A program made the translations under genes and the position numbers. 64,000 nt of DNA, from NCBI RefSeq assembly GCF_000377705.1, contig NZ_KB898623.1:62001-126000 (forward strand). Direction: 5' to 3'. Below the pieces are notes generated by a model. That model had not been told where the DNA came from. It worked only from the letters and a program-made list of their open reading frames with translations, and searched no databases. Shown one piece after another: positions 26,866-34,649 of the stretch (position 1 is its first letter; every line of letters starts with the position of its first letter). This DNA is from Salsuginibacillus kocurii DSM 18087 (GTDB taxonomy: Bacteria; Bacillota; Bacilli; Bacillales; Marinococcaceae).

Positions 26866-27171
26866 ATGTCTTCATATAAGGATAAAAAAGTCATTACCAT
26901 AGGAATTGTAAGTGAGCTAACCGGCTTGTCTGAACGGAAAATTCGTTATTATGAAGAACGCAAATTATTGTTCCCTGAACGAACAAATGGGGGAACCAGA
27001 AAATATTCTTTTGCCGATGTCGAAAAATTAATTGATATCGCCAATAAAATGGAAGACGGCATGCAAACTTTTGAAATTCGTAAAATGGAACAGAAGAAAC
27101 TGACCGACAAGCAATTGCGTGAACGAATGCTGCGCGGCCAGATTAATGCTGCCTTTAATGTCAGAAAATAA
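26866..27171 (+). CDS. tnrA: TnrA, MerR-family global nitrogen regulator
   Basis: TnrA activates and represses nitrogen genes when nitrogen is limiting and is held inactive by feedback-inhibited glutamine synthetase. The MerR-type helix-turn-helix is clear ([20 protein letters not shown]), followed by [20 protein letters not shown]. The C-terminal [14 protein letters not shown] resembles the glutamine synthetase-binding tail. At 101 residues it is slightly shorter than B. subtilis TnrA. The absence of a glnA gene next door and the upstream TnrA box favour TnrA over GlnR. Confidence 0.9.
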   Translation: MSSYKDKKVITIGIVSELTGLSERKIRYYEERKLLFPERTNGGTRKYSFADVEKLIDIANKMEDGMQTFEIRKMEQKKLTDKQLRERMLRGQINAAFNVRK

Positions 27172-27232
27172 TTCATGAAAATTCATTCGGACGGACACCC
27201 TAAAAAAAAAATGATAACGAGGTGTAAGGCGA

Positions 27233-28060
27233 GTGAAGAGATGCAGTTATTTTTTAAGTGTTCTTTTACTGCTCTTTAGCGTAACTTCTGAAGCGCATGC
27301 AACTGAAGGTAAATCAGGATCTGATTACAATGTCTCTATTGTTATTGACGATTTTGGCGGTGGAGGAGAAGGAACTAGTGAGCTGCTGGATTTTGACGTC
27401 CCTTTAACAATTGCCATTATGCCTTTCTTGTCGACGAGTCAAGAAGATGCACAAAAAGCTCAAACAGCCGGGCATGAAGTAATGATTCATATGCCAATGG
27501 CTGCCTCCTACGGAAAAGCTTCATGGCTTGGGCCAGGAGGCATTACACCGAGTATGGAACCAGACGAGGTCCGCTCAGTGGTTAAGGATGCCATTGAACA
27601 CCTACCGGAAGCAACAGGCATCAATAACCACATGGGCTCTGCCGTTGTGACAAAAGAAGAACTTATGCGTCCTTTTTTAGAAGAAGTACAAGCAGCTGGC
27701 TTGTATGTATTGGACAGCGCTACCCATGGAGATTCAGTTATTCCTGAAATCTGCCGGGAACTGGGCGTACCATTTGCCTCAAGAGATGTATTTCTTGATG
27801 ATACAAATTCTAACCGCCACTTTGTTGAACAACAGCTTCAACAACTATTTTCTCTCGGAAAAGAACAACAATACGCAATTGGTATTGGACACGTAGGAGT
27901 CCGGGGCAAAGAAACAGTTGCAGCATTAAGCCAAGTTCTTACTGATAAAGATAAGAGAAAACATATAGCGCCAGCCTCCGCCATTATTTTAAAAGAACCA
28001 ACTAATAATCCAGACAACTTTTGGCAATATCAATATCCTTTAAATCATCTCAGAGATTAA
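27233..28060 (+). CDS. Divergent polysaccharide deacetylase family protein, exported
   Basis: A signal peptide (residues 1-24, cleavage near SEAHA) precedes a domain of the divergent polysaccharide deacetylase (YibQ/DUF610) family: VSIVIDDFGGG near 35, FDVPLTIAIMPF, HEVMIHMPM near 90, INNHMGSAVV near 130 and a late GIGHVGVRG. The Asp-Asp and two His clusters could bind a metal. The substrate is unknown, probably a cell-wall or surface glycan. GTG start after GAGGTG, 61 bp downstream of tnrA. Confidence 0.85.
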   Translation: MKRCSYFLSVLLLLFSVTSEAHATEGKSGSDYNVSIVIDDFGGGGEGTSELLDFDVPLTIAIMPFLSTSQEDAQKAQTAGHEVMIHMPMAASYGKASWLGPGGITPSMEPDEVRSVVKDAIEHLPEATGINNHMGSAVVTKEELMRPFLEEVQAAGLYVLDSATHGDSVIPEICRELGVPFASRDVFLDDTNSNRHFVEQQLQQLFSLGKEQQYAIGIGHVGVRGKETVAALSQVLTDKDKRKHIAPASAIILKEPTNNPDNFWQYQYPLNHLRD

Positions 28061-28224
28061 TGTTTTTTCAAAAGAACGTTCAACCTTCAAAACAACGCTT
28101 ATAGTCATGTGATTTTGTGCAGTTTTCATACCATCATGCAGTGCGCTTACTTTGTTTTTCTACCTTTTGTCCCCTTTACGTAAACACGTCTACTTTCCAC
28201 ACTCATCTCCTTCGTTCCGGTGTC

Positions 28225-28633
28225 ACCTTTATTACTATGGGGTATAAGCCTGGATAAAGGAGGGTTTTAGGTGGAAATATGACTAGATCGGGGGTTAGTG
28301 GATTATATTAACTTCTCAACTTCTTGAATGGTTTGTTTCGTTTCCGTTTTAGGACTTCTTGTTCTTCAACTCTTTCCTTTTGTTATCCTTACCTTTGCAA
28401 GCAGCAGGCTCTTTTGGGTTGCACTCGTCTCCCTCTCCTTAATTTCACTCACCTTTTGTCTTGCTCTCCGCCGCCTCACTTCATTTTCTTTTGTTACCTC
28501 CATTTTTATTGCACCCGGTTTTTTCCTTTATGCGCTTATTCGAGCAGTATTGCTGACTTATCAACGAGGGGGATTTATTGGAGAGGGACTTTTCTCCAGT
28601 CATGTACTGCGGAGAATCAAAACAAACATCTAG
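28225..28633 (+). pseudogene. Remnant of a family 2 glycosyltransferase C-terminus
   Basis: The open frame 28328-28633 encodes two or three membrane spans and then LIRAVLLTYQRGG, the end of many membrane glycosyltransferases, which continue IYWRGTF. That continuation is present at 28572 onward but in another frame, reached by adding one G to a GGGGG run; the first frame then resumes as SSHVLRRIK. Upstream, GNMTRSGVSGLY with stop codons on both sides may be more of the same gene. No catalytic N-terminus is present. I read this as a decayed fragment. Confidence 0.5.
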
Positions 28634-28719
28634 ACTTGACAAAATGTACTTTCATTTCTACTATTAAGTTGGAGCCAGTCATTTTACCTGAAAATGACAA
28701 CAGGAAGAAGTGATGAAAG

Positions 28720-29157
28720 ATGCAAACTTTAAAAAACAGTCAACTCTTGGATCAAGAAATCCGGGAACTGATTATTTCTCATGAAAAAGTAGCCCATGTT
28801 CAATTAAATAACCCACTTGATCATGCATTATTAATTCTTATTAAATCAGGATATACAGCGATCCCGGTGCTTGATCGAGATTACCGCATTCAAGGCCAAA
28901 TTAGTAAAGCCAAAATTCTGGATTCTATTTTAGGCCTCGAACGAATTGAAATGGAACGTTTAAACGACTTGAAAGTAAAAGATACGATGGAAACAGAAAT
29001 GCCTATTATGAGTATGAACAGCACATTTGGCGAAGCCTTGACACGGTCAATCAATCATCCGTTTGTATGTATCGAAGACGAAGATGGAGCGTTTGTAGGC
29101 ATTCTAACCCGCCGTTCCATTCTTGCTCTAGTTAACCGTTATTTTAAACACACATAA
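28720..29157 (+). CDS. cbpB: CbpB/DarB (YkuL), cyclic-di-AMP-binding CBS protein
   Basis: A 145-residue protein made of two CBS domains (about 15-75 and 80-140), matching B. subtilis YkuL/DarB: KVAHVQLNNPLDHALLIL, GYTAIPVLDRDYRI, GLERIEMERL and a C-terminal GILTRRSILALVN. DarB binds c-di-AMP and, when free of it, activates Rel and pyruvate carboxylase. pycA is also in this window, 16 kb away. It is monocistronic and ends in a long hairpin. Confidence 0.9.
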   Translation: MQTLKNSQLLDQEIRELIISHEKVAHVQLNNPLDHALLILIKSGYTAIPVLDRDYRIQGQISKAKILDSILGLERIEMERLNDLKVKDTMETEMPIMSMNSTFGEALTRSINHPFVCIEDEDGAFVGILTRRSILALVNRYFKHT

Positions 29158-29184
29158 CCGTATTTGCTGTTCAGTAAACGTATG

Positions 29185-29272
29185 ACTGACTTTATACCAA
29201 CTGTTATCCTTTTTGTGGTGTAACTAAAAAGCCCAACTATGATAACAGCGTTGGTATAGTCAGTTTTTTTTT
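29185..29272 (+). terminator. Long terminator hairpin after cbpB
   Basis: About 24 bases on each side pair with small bulges (ACTGAC, TATACCAA and CTGTTATC on the left against GATAACAG, TTGGTATA and GTCAGT on the right), followed by nine T residues. At 80 nt the hairpin is unusually long for a simple terminator. Confidence 0.8.
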
Positions 29273-29282
29273 AAGTGAAGCT

Positions 29283-29732
29283 CTATCTATACAGCGAAGT
29301 TCTTTCTTCGTGAAAGTATTTTTTAATCCTGTTTGCCCGACCCTTAAACGTTTGTCTGAGAGCTATATTCAGTAAAAACGTTGGTAATTTAGCTTCATAT
29401 ATAATTCGGTCAACCATTATAGTTTTCTCATCTGCTTCGGTAAACAAATGCTCGTGATACCAGTACTCTAAGGGATAAGGGAGGTCTTTCCCTTCATCGA
29501 TAAAGCGACGTTTTGGTTCAACTTTCGTAACTTCTGATATCCACTTTGTTTTAATTCCGCCTACAGACAGTGCAACGTGTAAATCTTCACCTTCTGTCAC
29601 ATAGGGTGAACTTTCAATTTTGAGGTTTTGAAAACTTTGTACACGCTCTATATTTTTTGGCTGAGTGAAAAAATCCCAAGCTTCTTCAAGCGGAGCTTCT
29701 ATATCTGTGTGGTAAATAAATATAGAGATCAT
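29283..29732 (-). CDS. SRPBCC-fold (START-like) protein
   Basis: A 149-residue helix-grip protein resembling the polyketide cyclase/dehydrase-like SRPBCC family: HTDIEAPLEEAWDFFTQPKN at the start, WISEVTKVEPKRRFIDE, WYHEHLF and MVDRIIYEAKLP. These proteins bind hydrophobic ligands; the ligand is unknown. The ATG at 29732 follows GGGAGGGGG. It ends next to the cbpB terminator. Confidence 0.8.
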   Translation of the reverse strand: MISIFIYHTDIEAPLEEAWDFFTQPKNIERVQSFQNLKIESSPYVTEGEDLHVALSVGGIKTKWISEVTKVEPKRRFIDEGKDLPYPLEYWYHEHLFTEADEKTIMVDRIIYEAKLPTFLLNIALRQTFKGRANRIKKYFHEERTSLYR

Positions 29733-29860
29733 TTCCCCCTCCCTTTTTCTAGTTAATATAACAATATCCTTAACATATTTATTATATTCAAACCCCGTTC
29801 TTTAACCAGCACATTATGTTCTAGCAGAGTTAACGGATTATTCTTCCCTCATGAACACTA

Positions 29861-29898
29861 AAAAAAGCTGCGGTAAAAGGAAGATTCCTTTTACCGCA
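29861..29898 (-). terminator. Rho-independent terminator of ylbF
   Basis: TGCGGTAAAAGGAA and TTCCTTTTACCGCA pair perfectly over 14 bp with a minimal loop; on the minus strand TTTTTTT follows. Confidence 0.9.
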
Positions 29899-29915
29899 AC
29901 TATTAAAACGAAAGC

Positions 29916-30359
29916 TTATGAACAGCCGCAGCTGCCCCCACTTCCGCATCCTCCGCCACACGACATCTGGTCAAAAAATGGATTCCCAGTAGGGACTTTA
30001 ATTGTGGAAGAGATCATGCCTGCTATTTCAGCCGAAATATCATTGAGTAATTGCTCCAATTCTTTTTCGGCTTTTTTAAAAGTGGCAATGGTTTCATTCT
30101 GATCTACCTCACGCTTGACCGAACGAATTTCTTTAGTCAAACGGGAATAATCAGGGTGGTACTTACCGAAACGCTCGACTTCTTCATAGTCTTCTTTCTT
30201 TTGAATGAACTGCTTAATCAACAACTGCGCTTCTTCGTCCTGTTCCAAAAAAGCGCGTGTATTTATATAATGAGCGTACACATCTGAATTCAACACGATT
30301 TGTCCTAATTCATAAGATTCATCAAGAAATACCGCAGGAGTTGATACGATTGTTTCCAT
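29916..30359 (-). CDS. ylbF: YlbF/RicF, component of the RicAFT complex
   Basis: YlbF forms a complex with YmcA and YaaT that matures polycistronic mRNAs with RNase Y and affects biofilm, competence and sporulation. The helical YlbF/YmcA domain (about 10-125) is clear, and the C-terminus has a glycine-rich tail with four cysteines (SCGGGCGSGGSCGC), consistent with the iron-sulfur cluster of the complex. The ATG at 30359 follows a GGAGGTG site. In B. subtilis ylbG is the next gene; here the two are about 15 kb apart. Confidence 0.93.
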   Translation of the reverse strand: METIVSTPAVFLDESYELGQIVLNSDVYAHYINTRAFLEQDEEAQLLIKQFIQKKEDYEEVERFGKYHPDYSRLTKEIRSVKREVDQNETIATFKKAEKELEQLLNDISAEIAGMISSTIKVPTGNPFFDQMSCGGGCGSGGSCGCS

Positions 30360-30429
30360 TAGAACACCTCCACTATCTGCATTGTAACATGTGGAGAGAG
30401 ATCTTGTAAGACACCGATCTATATCCTGA

Positions 30430-30795
30430 CTATTTTATCGTTGCTTTAAAACATTCCTTTTCTTCATAACTTGTACCCTCTTGATCAGTCACTTCGATAC
30501 AAATTTGATGACTCCCTTCTTCTAAATCCTGTAAACGAAAAGCTGCTTGATTTTGGACACTGTGTTTTGAACCGTTTATTAACACTGTAAGTTGCGCAGG
30601 TGCCTGTTCTTCATTTGCTTCTTCCCTCAATGTATATCCACCTATATAACATTCCACAAATACAGTTCCATCCTGTACATCATGTTTTATTGACAAATTT
30701 GTATTATTTTCTTGCAGGTCAGCGTGTTGAGGGAATAATGCTACTAGCATTATGCACAGAATAAATGCTCCATATATTAAAAATGGCCTAACCAT
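30430..30795 (-). CDS. Membrane-anchored exported protein, unknown function
   Basis: About 121 residues: an N-terminal hydrophobic anchor (4-23), then an acidic extracellular part with an immunoglobulin-like pattern (LTVLINGSKHSVQNQAAF, GSHQICIEVTDQEGTSYEE) and three cysteines. No family is recognised. The start at 30795 sits nine bases after AAAGGAG; the longer frame start at 30840 has none. It lies where ylbE would be between ylbD and ylbF in B. subtilis, but it is not YlbE-like. Confidence 0.55.
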   Translation of the reverse strand: MVRPFLIYGAFILCIMLVALFPQHADLQENNTNLSIKHDVQDGTVFVECYIGGYTLREEANEEQAPAQLTVLINGSKHSVQNQAAFRLQDLEEGSHQICIEVTDQEGTSYEEKECFKATIK

Positions 30796-30977
30796 TTGTC
30801 TCACTCCTTTCCCTATAGTGTGAGTACAAATGCCGGCCATTATCCAATCCTCTTTTTTTGTTTACCTAATACTATTGTTATTTCATCTTTCAGACATACC
30901 GAATTAAATGGGTTATACTACCTTCCCTGCACAAGAACATAAGACAGGTCTGAATCTGCACGAAGAAACTATAAGCT

Positions 30978-31016
30978 CATTCGGTCTATGCGTAGTCTGC
31001 TTTGACTAACCGAATG
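30978..31016. terminator. Hairpin between ylbD and the exported protein gene
   Basis: CATTCGGT and ACCGAATG pair over 8 bp around a 23-nt loop, 39 bp past the ylbD stop. There is no T-tract, so a termination role is uncertain. Confidence 0.35.
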
Positions 31017-31054
31017 GAAAATAAATCACTTTCAACCATTAACGGCTTCATTTG

Positions 31055-31483
31055 TTAAAACCCACGAAACATGAAGGGGTCTTCTTGATGTCCATCTCTA
31101 TGTGGAGGCGGTGAGGAATTTCCTTGGAATTGCTGCAAAAGCCGTTGCACATTGCCCATTGCGCCATTAAATTGAGAAATGTGGTGCTGGAGATCTTGAA
31201 TATTAATTTGACTTAACAACTTCATGAGGCCATCCATTTGTTCTGAATTGCCCGTAGGGTTAGAAGATCCACCTGCCTCTGAAGGGTTTTGGGTAGAAGA
31301 ATCATCCTCAGTTCGATATGTCTTCCATTCATCATGATCTTCTCCTAGTATGACCCAATCTTGATATATGTCATTCCAGGTTACATCTCCACTTCTCACG
31401 CGTTGAATCAAATGCGGATGCTTCAAAACAAATGATTTGAATTTTTGAACATCGGGGTGGAGTTTAGAGGTTTCTTCCGACAC
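31055..31483 (-). CDS. ylbD: YlbD-like spore coat protein
   Basis: The N-terminal half matches YlbD coat proteins: KLHPDVQKFKSFVLKHPHLI, then VTWNDIYQDWVILGEDHDEW. The C-terminal half is low-complexity and rich in Q, S and P (NPSEAGGSSNPTGN, GNSSPPPHRDGHQ). I choose GTG at 31483, nine bases after AAAGGAG; the ATG three codons earlier touches the ribosome site. It is presumably expressed during sporulation. Confidence 0.85.
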   Translation of the reverse strand: MSEETSKLHPDVQKFKSFVLKHPHLIQRVRSGDVTWNDIYQDWVILGEDHDEWKTYRTEDDSSTQNPSEAGGSSNPTGNSEQMDGLMKLLSQINIQDLQHHISQFNGAMGNVQRLLQQFQGNSSPPPHRDGHQEDPFMFRGF

Positions 31484-31707
31484 AGCTCTCATCTCCTTTA
31501 CCTTTTCGTAACCTTTACTGTTAGACTACGCTTATGAATGTAAAGAGGTTCGCCTAATTGTCGGCTTGTGACTTGCTTGCTACAATAGTACAAAGTTTAC
31601 GTTTCAAAAACCCGCTCACGGGCGTTAGTTTGCAGGCAGCCTCCTGTTCCAAAAGTGCTGATGGTTTGCTCTAGTACTGTTCATTATTGAAAGGAGGGGC
31701 TCTCCCC

Positions 31708-32214
31708 TTGAATGCACATTCTGTAACACAGGACCAACTAAAGACCAAATTAAATAAACTGGCAGAACTTTGTACAGCTGAAGACTTAAAAACGTTAGAT
31801 CACTTAACCAACGGTTTACTGCAATATCAAGATGGTGGCAATTCATCATATATTGGCAGTTGGCTTCAACCTGAACGTAAATTGTTAGAAAACGGATCCT
31901 TTCAAATGAAAATCCCCATAACCCCACTAGTCTACAACTCCCTACATATAGTGCACGGGGGGATTACTGCTACTTTAATTGATATGGTCACAGGAGGAGT
32001 TATTCATGCTCATCTCCCTGAAACAAAAGGTGCCGTAACAACTGACTTGCAACTGCGATATTTTAAGCCTGGAAAAGGAAATGAACTTACCTGCTATGGG
32101 ACGCTCTTGCGCCTTGGGCAATCTCTATGTACAGCCGAAGGCATTATTTTTGATGATAAGGGAGACCTTATCGCAAAAGGGACAGCGACGTACGCAGTCA
32201 TTGAAAAGCCTTAA
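31708..32214 (+). CDS. PaaI-family hotdog thioesterase
   Basis: A hotdog-fold acyl-CoA thioesterase of about 168 residues. The family core is NSLHIVHGGITATLIDMVTG near residue 85, then AVTTDLQLRYFKPGKG. The long N-terminal extension (about 60 residues) is helical. The substrate is unknown. The TTG at 31708, ten bases after AGGAGG, is preferred to the frame start at 31687, which lies before the ribosome site. It is inserted between ylbD and ylbC relative to B. subtilis. Confidence 0.8.
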   Translation: MNAHSVTQDQLKTKLNKLAELCTAEDLKTLDHLTNGLLQYQDGGNSSYIGSWLQPERKLLENGSFQMKIPITPLVYNSLHIVHGGITATLIDMVTGGVIHAHLPETKGAVTTDLQLRYFKPGKGNELTCYGTLLRLGQSLCTAEGIIFDDKGDLIAKGTATYAVIEKP

Positions 32215-32234
32215 CCGTTAGTCTTTACTCATGG

Positions 32235-33341
32235 TTAGGGGTGCTCTTCAAGGGGGACAATAAAATTTTGGGTAAAATAACGTTCATATACTCCGGCTCC
32301 GTGATGAGTAAATTCTTCATGCAAAACGTTTTCACGATGCCCTTCGCTATTTAACCAACCAACTACAGCGGCAAGTGAATCGGTATATTGAGAAGCTAAA
32401 TTCTCACCTGCCGCTGTATAGGTGGCCCCATGAGCCTCTAACCGCTCTCCCAAATCGGTTCCATCAGGTGCTGTATGAGAAAAGAAGCCCTCTACAGCCA
32501 TTTGTTCACTATGGGAAAAAGCTGCTGCAGCTGCGTTATCGTCCCACTCTAATGAAGGGAGCTCATAATGATCTCGTATGCCATTATTCCAGTCATGAAC
32601 CCGGTATTTGCTACTGTTTTCAATTGCTTGCCATTCTTGTCTTGTATGACTCGGCCGCTCGGGAAGTGCTCCTTGGTATGTCACCGAATACGGACGATGA
32701 TCTAAAAGAAGCTCTGCGGTTAAATAACGGATGGCCACGAGTTCGTTTTGAACCGTATCAAAGTAAGCTTGTACAAAAATATTGTCGATTTCAGCTAATG
32801 GTCTGATTGAATAAGCTTCATCTTCGATATGAAACGTATACTGACGCTGGTCCACCTCTACATCCACGTCTTCAGAAAAAGTATAAGCGCTCTCGATTTC
32901 TTCACGGCTCATGCCTGCACGGACCTCTTCATCTTGTATACTCTCGCCCATATTAGCTACCATTACAATCGTACCGTTAGAAACACCAATCCCTGTATAT
33001 CCTTCATCTAAATGATACATTTGCCAATCGTAGTCATAAGCAGATGGTCCTGAGCGAATTGGTTCTCCGTGCAACTCTTGATACTCTTCAACTTCTTTTC
33101 CAACCCAGTTATGATTAGCGGCTTCACTACCTTCCTCAGGTTCCTCGACATGATCCTGTTCAACAGGTTCTTCTTCCTCCGCTTCTTCCTCTGCTTCTTT
33201 TTCCTCATTTGTTTCTCCTATTTCTCCAAGAGGGTCATCACTTTGCTCTTCACCCACGGGGGTAAAATATAAATAAACCCAAAACAGAGAAATTAACAGT
33301 ACGAACACAAAAAAGAAAACTAAAAACGCCTGCTTTAACAC
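32235..33341 (-). CDS. ylbC: YlbC, membrane-anchored CAP-domain protein
   Basis: The order is a membrane anchor (5-25), an acidic low-complexity linker (about 35-75, runs of Glu), a CAP-associated N-terminal domain (80-215) and a C-terminal CAP/SCP domain (240-360) with FSHSEQMAVEGFFSHTAPDG and GENLASQYTDSLAAVVGWLN. Bacterial CAP proteins are extracellular and of unclear function. The start is GTG after AAGGGA. The Glu-rich linker fits life at high salt or high pH. Confidence 0.88.
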   Translation of the reverse strand: MLKQAFLVFFFVFVLLISLFWVYLYFTPVGEEQSDDPLGEIGETNEEKEAEEEAEEEEPVEQDHVEEPEEGSEAANHNWVGKEVEEYQELHGEPIRSGPSAYDYDWQMYHLDEGYTGIGVSNGTIVMVANMGESIQDEEVRAGMSREEIESAYTFSEDVDVEVDQRQYTFHIEDEAYSIRPLAEIDNIFVQAYFDTVQNELVAIRYLTAELLLDHRPYSVTYQGALPERPSHTRQEWQAIENSSKYRVHDWNNGIRDHYELPSLEWDDNAAAAAFSHSEQMAVEGFFSHTAPDGTDLGERLEAHGATYTAAGENLASQYTDSLAAVVGWLNSEGHRENVLHEEFTHHGAGVYERYFTQNFIVPLEEHP

Positions 33342-33464
33342 GACAAATCCCTTTCCTTGTCCTTTTTCCTAACTCTGTGGCATACCACTATTTAAACTCT
33401 TGTACGAGCTAGTAACAACTACTTCTTTTAAATTTTATACTTCTTTTCGCCTGAAGAAAACCCT

Positions 33465-33491
33465 CCCGTAAAATTAACGAGAGGGTTTTCT
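33465..33491 (-). terminator. Terminator of ylbB
   Basis: AGAAAACCCTC and GAGGGTTTTCT pair over 11 bp immediately after the ylbB stop codon. Confidence 0.75.
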
Positions 33492-33497
33492 TTACCA

Positions 33498-33929
33498 TCA
33501 ATGATGTAGATGAGGTTCTTCGGATATTTCACTTAATGCGATACCAGCCTCGTCTTTAGCTGTTCTAGTTAATGAAAGGTCCCCAAGTGAAACAATACCT
33601 TGAAGTTTTCCGTTCTCCACGACAGGCATCCGGCGGATCTGCATTTTAGCCATTGTTTCTGCACAATCCTCTGAACTAGTCGTAGGGGAAGCCACTTCCA
33701 TCTGTTCACTCATAATTTCTTGGATCGGAGTGGTTGCCTCTTTTCGTTCCGCTATGCAGCGAATAACAATGTCTCTGTCTGTTACCATCCCGAGTAGATG
33801 ATTGTCCTGATCACAAACTGGGATCGCCCCAACATGTACATCCCTCATCATTTCTGCTGCATGTTGTACTGAATCCTGAGGTTGACACGTTTGTACATCT
33901 GTGGACATACAATCACGTAGCACTTCCAT
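33498..33929 (-). CDS. ylbB: YlbB-like CBS domain protein
   Basis: Two tandem CBS domains fill the 143-residue protein: MSTDVQTCQPQDSVQHAAEM, VHVGAIPVCDQDNHLLGMVT then DRDIVIR, and RRMPVVENGKLQGIVSLGDL. The tail is His-rich (HLHH). CBS pairs usually bind adenine nucleotides; the ligand here is unknown. The ATG at 33929 follows AAGGAGG at ideal spacing, unlike the frame start at 33971. It is divergent from ylbA. Confidence 0.9.
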   Translation of the reverse strand: MEVLRDCMSTDVQTCQPQDSVQHAAEMMRDVHVGAIPVCDQDNHLLGMVTDRDIVIRCIAERKEATTPIQEIMSEQMEVASPTTSSEDCAETMAKMQIRRMPVVENGKLQGIVSLGDLSLTRTAKDEAGIALSEISEEPHLHH

Positions 33930-34089
33930 ATTATACCTCCTTTGTTTCTGAATCACGGTTAGTTTGTTCATATCAGTTTAAGAATATACGGAAGACAGCT
34001 GTCATAAAGATGCCAAACAATTGCGTTGCATCGAACTAAATTTCATACTATGATAAAGAAAGATACAATGACGTTGAGGAGGCACAAAG

Positions 34090-34446
34090 ATGAAATTAAC
34101 CAATTTTGACCTTCAGGATAAAGAAGTCAATTTTGCAAAGTTGAAACGAGTCATGGAAGAAAACTCATTTGTTCATGCTGAACAATGGGATTATCAACGC
34201 GCAACGTTTGATATAAAAATGTTGGACAAAACAGATGATGCTACATATTATCTCCGTGTACCCGTCATTGCAGTAGACGGTGAGATCCCTAAAAAAAGTG
34301 CCACAGTTAAAATACTTACACCTTATTTGGGACGGCATTACTATCCACATGGAGTAGAATATGATGAGGAGTTCCCTAACAAAATCACCTCAAAATGCGA
34401 AGCGAAACTTAAAGCGGTTGAAGAGGAACTAAATTCCGAACTTTAA
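34090..34446 (+). CDS. ylbA: YlbA/YugN-like protein
   Basis: A 118-residue YugN-family protein: QWDYQRATFDIKMLDKTDDA, YYLRVPVIAVDGEIP, and YLGRHYYPHGVEYDEEFP near residue 80. The function is unknown. AGGAGG lies 7-8 bases before the ATG. In B. subtilis ylbA is next to ctaG at the end of the cta genes; here an AI-2E family gene and DUF420 separate it from ctaF. Confidence 0.88.
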   Translation: MKLTNFDLQDKEVNFAKLKRVMEENSFVHAEQWDYQRATFDIKMLDKTDDATYYLRVPVIAVDGEIPKKSATVKILTPYLGRHYYPHGVEYDEEFPNKITSKCEAKLKAVEEELNSEL

Positions 34447-34467
34447 GTATCACCCATTTGTTTACTT

Positions 34468-34503
34468 AAACCGGCTGACTCTCGTTCACCGGTTTTCTTT
34501 TTT
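34468..34503 (+). terminator. Rho-independent terminator of ylbA
   Basis: AAACCGG and CCGGTTT with a 14-nt loop, followed by TCTTTTTT. Confidence 0.8.
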
Positions 34504-34649
34504 GTACAGCACAGACCGGGTCAGCTTAATTGGGGAAGATATACTGAAAGTACTGCTTTATTTATTGGCTGCAGCATAGGGTTGGTAGTAAAAACTCTAC
34601 GCATTAAAACAAACAGGACAAGCAATCAAATTGAGAAAGGAGTATAGGA

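Noticed and set aside
28324-28713. 129-codon frame overlapping the glycosyltransferase remnant
   Set aside because: Only the RGIYWRGTF segment is protein-like; the rest is a shifted reading of the membrane part. Treated as pseudogene evidence, not a gene.
33069-33272. Plus-strand frame of 67 codons rich in Phe and Leu
   Set aside because: It is the antisense image of the Glu-rich linker of ylbC.
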